From: Nissolia schottii
Taxonomy: Eukaryota > Streptophyta > Magnoliopsida > Fabales > Fabaceae
Assembly (NCBI GenBank): GCA_003254905.1
Contig: QANU01020919.1
Span: forward strand, 58,172-122,171
Length of the DNA: 64,000 nt
Reading direction: 5' to 3'
Part shown: positions 48,106 to 57,249 of the stretch, in pieces
Position numbering within the stretch: the stretch's first letter is position 1
How the letters are laid out: each line of letters begins with the position of its first letter
Notes under the pieces: generated by a model
Told to the model about the DNA's origin: nothing
Databases searched by the model: none
Seen by the model: only the letters and a program-made list of their open reading frames with translations
Program-made: the position numbers and the translations under genes

Positions 48106-51100
48106 TTACAGCAAGCTATCAGCCTTAGTCGGCAATCTCCTGAAGAAGCTAAGAGCTCGAGAGGGCAACTTGCTCCTGAACTTGGGTGGCCTCAGCGAGT
48201 ACAATCCGAAAAGCGCAACCACGACCCGAATGGGAACGGCATAGAAACCGACGGCAGCAACCAAGCACAGAACCACAAACAAGAAAGTGGCCCTCGGATC
48301 CCTCCAGCTCAGCAGCGCCTGGAGCCTTTCCCCCTGCGTTGCCATGTCCCCAACCACAGTCTGAATCTTCCCGCCCACGCTCCGCAGCCTGTCGTACCTC
48401 ATCTTAACAACATCGGCGCTGCGGCTCGTCGGGAAAGAATCGAACTCCTCGTCGAGCTCATCGGGGAAAACGCTCTCAGCGTGCGAGAGCCTGGTGTCCA
48501 TGTGAGGAGGGTGCCTCGGGCGAGACCTGTAGCGCCAGAGCCCCGCGAACGCCGTGTAGAAGAGCATCGTGGGGATGATGAACTCCGGAAGCATCACCAA
48601 CGTGAGGAAGACCACCAGAAACAGGGCCGAGTACACCGGTTTCTGCCAATCGCGGATCGATTCCAGCCACCTCCCAACGGCGACGAGGCTTGAGAGGACG
48701 TTCATCAGCCTGAAGAAATTGGCCTTGCTCCTCCTCATGCTCCACAGGTGTGAATCGTGATCGAGCATGTACTCCACCACCTCCCTTCCCAACGGCGGCT
48801 CTGCCCTGCTCAGCCTCGACGCCACCACGTTCATGGCCTGGTACCTCAGGCTGTCCAGCTGGTTCACGCTCAAGGGGTGAGCATAATGCATCTTTGGAAG
48901 CAATGGCATGGTGTACATGTGCAGCATGTTGGCCACATTGGCACAGGAGAACCTCACCGCCAAGTGAAGCTCGCCCATTTTCTTCACCCCGGACGGGTGA
49001 AGCATCAACAAAGGGTAAGAGTGAGTGTAGACTCTATCAGTCTCAAGAGTGGACAGTCTGATCCTGACCTTACCTATCCTCGAATCGCGGGCGCCCGCGT
49101 TGTTGCCGGCGGCGGCGTTCTTATCAATCCTGCAATTGTCAAAGACCCCAACAGTCACCACAGTGCAAGGATCATAAACTTCCCAGGTGTACTGCTCATT
49201 CCATTTTGGCGACAAGTTGTCGACGACAGTCCTAGTTCTAACCCATTTCTGGCCATACTTGGCAACGCAATAGGCATCGGTGGTGGCACCGCCTTTACCG
49301 TCTCCTCTGATCTTCACCGGCATAAGCCCAGTGGCGCCCAAGATTCCCATCTCCAGCACACCGATGTGAGGCTTCCACAGCCTCTTGTCAGTAGGCCTGA
49401 CATCACTGCTATACATGGTGGCCTCGTCAAGCACATGGTACCCTCCATCAAGCGAGACTCGCAGGTGAATCCGCGAGCCGAATCTCCCGATCAGCTTGTT
49501 TCCATCGCCAGAACCCCCGAAGTGGCTGTCAAGGTTGAACCACCTGGAAGCAACCAGCTTCTCATCGACGCTCCTCTCGATGGCGGCCACCGGAAGTAGC
49601 AATCTAGCCACGACCTCATCCCTCCCCGGCCCCACCCGGTCCTCCACCGAGACCAACAAATAGTCCTCAAAGGGCTCCGCAACCACGAACAGCAGCTCCT
49701 CGTTCCAGTAAGGATTAGACAAGCTCCTGGTGGCACTCGGTGCCGAAATCCTAGTCCTCAGAACCTGGTTCCCAACCTGTACCTTGGCCGAGAGCTCCGG
49801 GAACCTCGCCATCAGCGAACCTTTATCCCCCGGAACAATGTCCTGCGCCTCAATAACCGAAACCCTCAGATACCACAGCTTCGGCGACAGGTAAACCTTG
49901 GACTTGATAGAACCGAGCCCGTCGAAGCACACATTTGCAGCCTTGGAATGCCACGCCTCGGCAAACGCCTCGTCGGCCTGAGTCCCGAACCAAATCGAAA
50001 CCATGATCTCCCCGCCGCCCCCCTTCGCCGCCTTCTCCCCCTTCCTGTCCTCCATCCTGTACCACTGCGGTGCCAGCTGGCTATCCGGCGGCACCCTCTT
50101 CGGAACCTCACTCAGATCGAACCAAACCCTCCCAATGTACTCCTCCTTGTTGCACTCCTTCACGAAGATCTCGACGCTCGACGACTGTATGCAGTCTTTG
50201 GAGAACGCAAACACCTGATCCCATTCTGCATTTCCCACATTAGCCCTCTTCGTTATCCCTCTGTAGTTCCCAAGCTTTACCTCAGCAACAACCTCGCCGC
50301 CGCCGCCGAAACTAACCGCCACGTCACGCGCCTTCACCACTCTCACGTACAGATACTGCATCTGCTCCACGAGGTCATAGGTCCAACTCGCCTTGTCCTT
50401 CTTCAGGGACTCGCCCCCGAGCTGGGGCCTCGTTTCCTTCAGCAGGAACTCGTGGGCGTGGGGCCCACCGTAGAGGCTCATCCCCCCGCCGCCGCCTGAA
50501 GAAGCGGCGATTCCGACTCTGGGAAGAGCGACGGCGGGCGAAACGGCAGGGTTGGTTATCCCCTTTGTTGTCGTTGTTGCCATTACGAGGACAGGGTTCC
50601 TATTGTTGTTGTTGTTGTTGTTATCACACGCGCTCTGCTCCGCGTTAATCTCATTCTTGTAACCCTGCTGCTGCAACTTGTTATTGCCCTTCTTGGGGAC
50701 TATTCTGTTGTTATTTGCAGCCAAGTCCCTGGCATTGTTGCCATTTACATCGACGTCCCTGTTCGTGAGGTAGAGCTTGAAGCTGACTTCTCCCCTCACG
50801 TGAGAGAAGAGGCTCCTCTTGTCGAGCGCGTACCTCTGCACGCTCTCCTCGCCTTCTCTCGCGGCGACGTTGGTGCCGGAGACCCTGACTTTTCCGAGGA
50901 AGTTGCGGCTGTTGCCGGATTTTTTCTCGTTGAAGACGTTGATCTCGATTGTTCTGTAAGGGAGATCGGCGACGTCTTTGACGTGGAAGGCGAGCTTCTC
51001 GTTCCAGACGGGGCTGAGGTCCTTGTATTTGACTTTGGTTCGTTGGCGTTGGTTCTCGAACTCGACCTCCACGAAGGGGGAGGAGGAGCCTTCGCCGTCT

Positions 51101-51216
51101 TTCGGCATGAGGTTTGTGGCGCCCAGGATTTCGACAACCAGCTTCTCCTTGTTGTTGTTGTTGTTGTTGTTGAGGAAGAAGAAGGGGTTGGTGGGGTTGT
51201 GGTTGGTGATGGTCAT
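48106..51216 (-). CDS. Multiple C2 domain and transmembrane region protein (MCTP, QUIRKY clade)
   Basis: A single uninterrupted frame of 1036 aa; stop TAA at 48106-48108, ATG at 51214-51216. The frame stays open 74 codons further upstream but without an ATG, and that part is CT-rich leader. Order: short N-terminus with a run of seven Asn (16-22); C2A from about 25 (KEKLVVEILGATNLMPKDG); an Asn-rich linker; C2B (LYVRVVKARDVAV), C2C (WYLRVSVIEAQDIVPGDKG) and C2D (GVLEMGILGATGLMPVK); then from about 830 the plant PRT_C domain with hydrophobic segments (VYSALFLVVFLTLVMLPEFI and TFLFVVLCLVAAVGFYAVPI). Family members tether ER to plasma membrane at plasmodesmata and bind lipids through C2 domains; QUIRKY works with the STRUBBELIG receptor in tissue morphogenesis. 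Intronless structure and usual length fit the family. Coding sequence is markedly more GC-rich than its flanks. The exact MCTP number is not assigned. Confidence 0.96.
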   Translation of the reverse strand: MTITNHNPTNPFFFLNNNNNNNKEKLVVEILGATNLMPKDGEGSSSPFVEVEFENQRQRTKVKYKDLSPVWNEKLAFHVKDVADLPYRTIEINVFNEKKSGNSRNFLGKVRVSGTNVAAREGEESVQRYALDKRSLFSHVRGEVSFKLYLTNRDVDVNGNNARDLAANNNRIVPKKGNNKLQQQGYKNEINAEQSACDNNNNNNNRNPVLVMATTTTKGITNPAVSPAVALPRVGIAASSGGGGGMSLYGGPHAHEFLLKETRPQLGGESLKKDKASWTYDLVEQMQYLYVRVVKARDVAVSFGGGGEVVAEVKLGNYRGITKRANVGNAEWDQVFAFSKDCIQSSSVEIFVKECNKEEYIGRVWFDLSEVPKRVPPDSQLAPQWYRMEDRKGEKAAKGGGGEIMVSIWFGTQADEAFAEAWHSKAANVCFDGLGSIKSKVYLSPKLWYLRVSVIEAQDIVPGDKGSLMARFPELSAKVQVGNQVLRTRISAPSATRSLSNPYWNEELLFVVAEPFEDYLLVSVEDRVGPGRDEVVARLLLPVAAIERSVDEKLVASRWFNLDSHFGGSGDGNKLIGRFGSRIHLRVSLDGGYHVLDEATMYSSDVRPTDKRLWKPHIGVLEMGILGATGLMPVKIRGDGKGGATTDAYCVAKYGQKWVRTRTVVDNLSPKWNEQYTWEVYDPCTVVTVGVFDNCRIDKNAAAGNNAGARDSRIGKVRIRLSTLETDRVYTHSYPLLMLHPSGVKKMGELHLAVRFSCANVANMLHMYTMPLLPKMHYAHPLSVNQLDSLRYQAMNVVASRLSRAEPPLGREVVEYMLDHDSHLWSMRRSKANFFRLMNVLSSLVAVGRWLESIRDWQKPVYSALFLVVFLTLVMLPEFIIPTMLFYTAFAGLWRYRSRPRHPPHMDTRLSHAESVFPDELDEEFDSFPTSRSADVVKMRYDRLRSVGGKIQTVVGDMATQGERLQALLSWRDPRATFLFVVLCLVAAVGFYAVPIRVVVALFGLYSLRPPKFRSKLPSRALSFFRRLPTKADSLL
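50596..50625 (-). repeat. Trinucleotide (GTT/AAC) repeat coding for poly-Asn in MCTP
   Basis: A GTTGTT run on the plus strand encodes an Asn run in the linker between C2A and C2B. A second run at 51146-51172 encodes the N-terminal Asn tract. Both are likely length-variable. Confidence 0.85.
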
Positions 51217-51500
51217 GGTTTGAGGGAATGAGAGACTACTGTGTGAGAAAAACAGAACTGAACAGAACAGAGCAGAGTGTGTATAATGGGGAAGTGAAGA
51301 GAGAGAGAGAGAGAGCGGGAGATAGGGAAAGAGGACAACAAGGGTGGGGGGGAGAATTAAGAGAAAAGGGTCGCGAAGCTCAAAAAGGGGAAGGCAGGAA
51401 GAGCGTGCTACAGTGTCTGAAGCTTTAAATCTGCACAACTAAGCATCAGAGAGGGGGAGTGGAGAGTGGAGAGTGGAGAGACGATGAATTTTTTATTTTT
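51217..51500 (-). promoter_or_regulatory. MCTP 5' leader with GA/CT microsatellite
   Basis: Reading on the minus strand, a CT-rich leader contains a (CT)n run at 51300-51316. A TATA-like ATTATACA lies at about 51279-51286, but it is only about 65 bases from the ATG and may not be the true core promoter. Short GGAGAGT triplication occurs at 51458-51480. Confidence 0.45.
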
Positions 51501-52121
51501 TATTTTTTATTTTTTTGATACGACAGTGAAGAGGGAGAGTTATGGTTTATTTTAATTTTTTTTACATGGGAAGTTATAATTTTTTTTATTTGGAATAAAA
51601 CATCATTTTTGAAATTATTAAAATAATGTTCTCAAATATTTTAACCAATAAGTTAATTTTTCAAAAATCTAAATATAGAGTTTTTTTTTATTATAATGTC
51701 TTTGTTACTAAATAAATTACTAAAATGTTCTTGTTTCAAAATATATTACAATAATACACTTATTTTAACTAACATGACACTCTAAATTCGCTAGGCGTAA
51801 CCATGTCAAATTCGTCAATGTTTTGCTAGATTTACCATTTTTTTAATTTTTATTATTTTTTCCATAAAATTTTAAGAAATAGAAAATATATTCTAACAAT
51901 ACATCACACTTTCACTAATATTCGTAGCTAAATATTTTTTTTTATCCAAAATTTAGGTGAGATATTTATAAGATTTGTTTATAACATTGTTGACATTCAC
52001 ACTTTAACGAGTAAAAATGGAGACATTGAAGTTTCATTAAAATGTCAAAAATGAAATACAAAAATTATATCGGAATTAAATTTTTTTTAAAGTATTATGA
52101 ACGAAAATAAAAGCTGAATTA
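51500..52121. other. AT-rich spacer upstream of MCTP
   Basis: AT-rich sequence with a TTTTTTATTTTTTA simple repeat at 51488-51512. No gene or transposon end seen. Confidence 0.5.
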
Positions 52122-52916
52122 TGCCATAATCAGGGATGGATCCAAAAATATATAAAGGGAGCTAAAATTTATATAGTATCATCAAATAAATATTATAATA
52201 TATTATTAAATAATTATATATATATTGATATATAAAAATATATAAAAAGAAACTTTTTTAAATTATAAAATTAGTCAATATAAAATTTTTTTGTTGTTAA
52301 TTTTTTAACAATCATCTTATTTTAAAGTTAAAAGACTAACAACAAAAATAAAACATTTCATTTTTATTTATAATTTTACTTTTTTACATTATTCATACTT
52401 AAAAAATGCTTATTAATAATAACATTTAAAATGAATAGAGTCAATATCAAATAAATAAAGCAAAAAATTAAAAATATTACAAATTATTCTTATAAACAAT
52501 TGGTACATATAACTCAAAAATTGATATAAAATTAATTTGATAATGTTAAGCTTGTGTAATGCTTAGTAACGTTAATGAGATAAAATGGTTCTACTAATTT
52601 ATATTGATAATTGAAACATAATTTTTATATTTTTTTTACATGAGTGCAAATAGACATTTGATAATTTATTATAGTTAAATTTGTCATCAAACTTTTATAA
52701 TTGAGCGCAAAAGAAGGAAAGATTAAAGTAAAAAAGTAAAACTTAAAAGAAAGTTTATAGGGTAAGATGAGTTTTTTAGTTAATTAAAATTTAAATGAGT
52801 AAAAAAAGAAAATTGAAGTTATTAGTAGTAAAGAAAAGATAAAAAAGTTATTAGTTTATATTACATATAAATTTACTACTAGACTATCATAATTTTTATG
52901 TTATTGATATATATAA

Positions 52917-52953
<37 letters not shown>

Positions 52954-52988
52954 GAATTTTGTGGGACTGGCCGCACCCTTGCCATAAT
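52122..52988. mobile_element. hAT-type non-autonomous element with 8-bp target duplication
   Basis: The sequence GCCATAAT occurs at 52123-52130 and again at 52981-52988. Between them is an 850-bp element whose left end is CAGGGATGGATCC and whose right end, read as complement, is AAGGGTGCGGCCAGTCC. An 8-bp duplication and a CAGGG-type terminus are hallmarks of hAT transposons. The interior is extremely AT-rich, includes an (AT)n run at 52919-52947, and has no transposase frame. Confidence 0.75.
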
Positions 52989-54020
52989 TGAGAAAAATAA
53001 ATTGATAAATTGATGTTCTGTTGATAGCATTGATAACCTTGTGAATAATGTGATAAGGTCATACGGATCTAGATTTCTTTATTGTGAAAATTTTATTTAA
53101 TTGTATTATCATTAATTAAAAGGTTTGCAGTCTGATCTAAAACGGGTAAAGAAGATTTAATTAATTATAAAAATCTATTTATATATAAGTTTTGCAAAAG
53201 TTAATATAAGAACAGCCATTCTGATTCTGATGTGACTGACAAGATATATAGATAGGTCGGAGAAGCTGGTCAATGCATAAGGTTGTCTTGAAGGCCGTGC
53301 AACCACGCGCCAATAGAAAGCTCGACAGACTGGATATTGTGGGACCCAAGAAAACATTCTAATTCTAATCTGAATCCAACGTTAACCTACCAACCCAACC
53401 CCAAACCCATGTAGTAGTTGTAATTGTAACTGTGATAACTATTGCATGGCACCATTGGGTCAATGTGCTGAATTTGAAACGTAAGTCTGATTAAACGCCC
53501 TTACTTGCCTTGCATGATACCATGGCCACACAGTTATTTATTGTTTTAATCAATGTTCTCAAAACCAAAGAAACTGGAAATTGAACCAAACAAAGTACTA
53601 TTCAAAGTTTTAATGATTCTGCTGGTTGAATCAGGATTCAACAGTAATATAATAAATACATATAATATATAATTATTTATAAACCATAAAATAAATATAA
53701 ATTATTGAACAATTAAAATCAAAGTTATACATTATATCATTTATTATATATATAAAAGGGATTTAATGTACTGTATGCACTAACCAATAAATCAAATTAA
53801 TTAGATGCTAATTAATGTACATTATATCATTTATTATTATATCATTAAATCAAATTAATGTACTGTATGTACTAACCAATAATTAGATGCTAAGATTTAT
53901 TTTTATTTACACCACCAATTGCACTATATGAGGTGTATTGTATAGCAACTTTTAAATTGTTTAAGCAATTTAATTATTTTATTTTAAATGAGGTTTTAAA
54001 TTTGAATTTTATAAATAAAA
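52989..54020. other. Spacer without recognisable genes
   Basis: AT-rich. Two short matching pieces, AATGTACTGTATG-ACTAACCAATAA near 53766 and 53853, form a local direct duplication of about 40-60 bp. No gene is supported. Confidence 0.45.
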
Positions 54021-54039
54021 ATTAGTACATGTTATGAAA

Positions 54040-55400
54040 GTGATGAGAGTACAGAGAGAGATAAGAGAGAAGGAATAGAGGGAGTAATAATATTTGATAG
54101 TATTCTGTCCTGAACAAAAAGGTGACGTTTCCCTCATATGTGATTGCAGCCAACATGTTGCGGGTTGCACTGCTTCCAGTTGAGTTTCCCATAAGGGAGA
54201 CCTGCAAGGGACTCTGATGCTTAAGTTAGTAACCGTATTAGGTGTGCTTTGGGTGAAGAGTAACGTACCTCATCTCTGGTCCTCGAGTCCTTTTTTATAG
54301 AACCTCCTTTGTTGTTTAGCCTAAGCTATGTTCTCGTTATGTCCAAGCTTTGGGGGGACGTGTTGAGCTTTCTCGCCCACAATGATTATATCCGAAGCGG
54401 GGATCAAGGCATGGTTCAACCTCTTCTTCAGTCCAGTCAAAATCACCTTGTTTGCAGCTTTGGCCAACCCGTTAGTCTAGGGATGCTCTACCAAAGTGAA
54501 TAGCTAGTGGATGCCAATGTTACGACAATAGTCTTCTAATCTTTTGTCCATGAATTGCATTCTATTATCATTGACGAGCTTGGCGGGGATGCCATTCTGG
54601 GACACTGCCCTTTTAGCGATGAATCTCTAGATCTTCTCGGCTCTTATGGTTGCTAGTGGCTCGACCTTGATCCACTTGGTAAATTAATCAATAACTACTA
54701 CCAAATATTTTACATCCCTTTTACCCGCTAGAAAGGGGCTCAGGATGTCTATCCCCCACCTGTGAAACAACTAACTGACCTCAAATCCATGAAGTTTTTT
54801 AGGAGGAGCTTGGTGCATTTTGGCGAACCTTTGACATTTATCGCATATTTTGATGAATTCCATGGCATAGCTTTTCATTGCGGGCCAATAATACTCTGCT
54901 CGGAGCAATTTTGTGGCGAGTGTCTGGCCGCCAATGTGGCTGTCACATGTTCCCTAGTGAAGCTCAGATAAAACTTGGTTGCTCTCTTCGACATCCAAAC
55001 ATCAGAGGAGAGGATGAGCGAACCCTTGACCGAAAAAGTTATCTCCAATCACAATGTAGAAACTGGAGATTCTCCTTGTGCATTTTGCTTCAATGTGATC
55101 TTGGGGAAGTTCACCTAAGGTTGAATAAGCTCAAATCGGTGTTTGCTAACTGTTAGGTGCCATGGAAGAAGTGAGGACCTCCCCATCCTCCATGCTGGGA
55201 CTTTCTAAGACCTCCTGAATGGCAGTCTTGTAGCTCCCAGTTTTGGAGCTTGCTAGCTTGGAGAGGAGGATGGCTCTACCGTTTTCTTTGCTAGGAATGT
55301 GTTCCACTTGGCAATGTTTGAACCTTTTCATCAGGCCTTAAACTTTCACAAGGTATTTCATCATGCGAGGCTCCTCATATTGCTTTATTATTTTAATAGC
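54040..55400 (-). pseudogene. Ty3/gypsy pol remnant (RNase H end, integrase) with 3' LTR piece
   Basis: On the minus strand 55331-55200 encodes FKHCQVEHIPSKENGRAILL..., then SKLAS, the end of a gypsy RNase H domain. 54960-54430 encodes integrase: a zinc-binding HIGGQTLATK...CDKCQRFAKM (H-H-C-C), then GIDIL with the first catalytic Asp, VVVID, FTKWIKVEPLAT and VNDNRMQF with the second Asp. Several in-frame stops and frameshifts break it, so it is dead. Further on, 54260-54150 reads as LTR-like sequence (GCATCAGAGTCCCTTGCAGG), similar to ends known from Tat-lineage elements. The order RNase H, integrase, LTR is as expected for gypsy. The left half of the element is missing. Confidence 0.78.
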
Positions 55401-55996
55401 AACATTATGTGCAAACAATATTACCGACAATAATATGATTTCAACCAGTTTCATATTTTTCATAAAGACATAACTCATTGAGATCTTTTTATTTTTGTCA
55501 TTTTTTTACGTATTTGAACCACTTTTGGGGTTTCTATCAATTGTTATATCTTAGGGCTTTTTTAGAGCACTTGCCTCTACATTATGACCACCTTTATTAA
55601 TTGTTCATTTCCATTTTAAACGAATTTTCATATTTGGAATCGACTGTGGTACCACGCTTCAGGCGTAACTTACTTTCGTTTGCACTAATAGGTTGTCCTT
55701 CTAGGACAAACATTTAAATTGGAGCATTAATTTGCATTTGGTATATGAGCATTCATAATTCTCTTTGGGCCAGTAAAAAAATTGGCAGTTAATTTACAAT
55801 ATCTAGTAAATGAATTACTTTTGACATTTCCTTGTACGAGAATCTAAATAAGATAATGACATGTATTCCATATGATTTCATTTTCAAGCTATTTATTTTC
55901 TCCCCCTAATGTTGGGAAACTTATTTTATAGCAATAAAAGATCTTGCTGTAAATAAATTTTTGATTGGTTCAAGATTATTTATAATAAAAGGGATT
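55401..55996. other. Spacer between gypsy remnant and CACTA end
   Basis: No open frame or repeat boundary recognised. Composition is ordinary intergenic. Confidence 0.45.
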
Positions 55997-56450
55997 CACT
56001 ACTAGAAAAATGTTAAATACAGACAGATTTTATAGACAAATATTTTCCATCTGTATTATAGACGCATATTATTTAATTATAGACGAATTTTTTTCTGTAA
56101 TTAGAAATTAAGATTTTAATGCAACTGTCAGTATTTATAAAGACAGATGCAAAAAATCGTCTCAAAATCTGTCTGTAATTTTTGGCTCTTATTGGCAGTC
56201 AAATTTACTTGGCAGTCAAATCTGTCTGTAACTATTTTAATTTTTTTTAATTAGTTACATATATAGAAATTTCCATTTATAAGTACATTTTTTTTACTTT
56301 TTTATTAGCTATAGAAGGAAATTTCAATCTGCAAGTATTTAATTTTTAAAATATTTTTTATTAGTTACAGAAAAAAATTTCCGTTTGTAAGTATTTTTTT
56401 TTAAGTTATTTTTTATTAGTTACAGACAGAAATTTTAGTCTGTATGTGTG
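55997..56450 (+). mobile_element. CACTA (En/Spm) transposon left end with subterminal repeats
   Basis: CACTACTAGAAAAA at 55997-56010 is the classic plant CACTA terminal inverted repeat. After it come many copies of the subterminal motif ACAGACAGA / CTGTCTGTAA in both orientations (56026, 56132, 56183, 56229). A 45-60 bp block is then repeated about four times (TTAGTTACA-A-AGAAATTT... near 56250, 56306, 56350, 56412). Such repeats bind the transposase in this superfamily. I could not find the matching right end (complement TTTTTCTAGTAGTG) downstream to 64000, so the element is truncated or its far end has decayed. Confidence 0.75.
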
Positions 56451-56626
56451 TTTATTTTCCCTAACACACTTGCCAAATTTCCCCAAATTATTTTTCGTCA
56501 TTCTTCCCCAAATCTCTTCGCCTGCTCGACAACCGCGTTTGCCGTCCGCCCTCTGCCCTCACGACGCGCAGAACCACCTAAAGCCCCGACGCCACCCCTC
56601 TCTCTCTCTCTCTTCCTCTCGCTGGC

Positions 56627-57172
56627 ATCACCATGATCCCAAGCCTAAGCTCGAAGCAGCTGCCGAGAAGCACCCAGAGTTCTACCCTGCCGACGATGTC
56701 AAGGTCCCGCTTCGCAACAAGCACAAGCCCAAGCCCAAGCCCAAGCCCACCAAGCTCAGGCAATCTACTTACCAATCCCTATATATATATATATTTTTTA
56801 TTTTTGCCTTTTTATTTGGTTTTGGTGGTTTAAAAAATTTGTAAAACTGGTTTATGTTCTTGAATGCGTATTACTATTTTGCGTTAGATTGAGATATGGA
56901 ATTAGGTTTAGATTGGAATGAGGTATATGGTCGATGGTGAAATGAACTTTTAACGTAGTAATTTGGACATTTTAATCGGTTAAAGTAATTTGTGTTTGGT
57001 TGTTTCTTGTGATAGTGGCTTGAATCAAATGATTTGATATGGTGCTTTGTTTATTGCTTTTTCAAGGCTAGCATTCCTCCCGGGACAGTGCTGATTCTTC
57101 TTGCCGACAGGTTCAAGGGAAACAGAGCAGTGTTTCTCAGGCAGCTTCCTTCTGGGTTGCTTCTTGTAACTG
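56627..57172 (+). pseudogene. RPL6: Captured fragment of ribosomal protein eL6 (RPL6) gene
   Basis: Exon-like segment 56627-56760 encodes HHDPKPKLEAAAEKHPEF..., then YPADDVKVPLRNKHK and a KP-repeat ending PTKLR. After an intron-like gap, 57067-57172 encodes [20 protein letters not shown]..., then [16 protein letters not shown] and a GTAACT donor. These match two neighbouring exons of eL6, a large-subunit ribosomal protein. The first segment ends AGG|CAATC, with no GT donor, and the KP unit is expanded. No further eL6 exon follows. The N-terminal third and C-terminal half are missing, so this cannot make a working protein. The retained intron means copying at DNA level rather than retroposition. 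It lies just inside a CACTA end, suggesting transposon capture. Confidence 0.82.
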
Positions 57173-57249
57173 GTAACTCTTGTTGTTCTTTCTGTTTATT
57201 GAGTTCTTTGTTTTGTATTTGTTATCATTTTTGAAGAACCTTGATGGTC

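Noticed and set aside
48757-50499. Open frames of 280 and 183 codons on the plus strand opposite the MCTP gene
   Set aside because: They are shadows of a long GC-rich coding sequence on the other strand and show no domain or initiation context.
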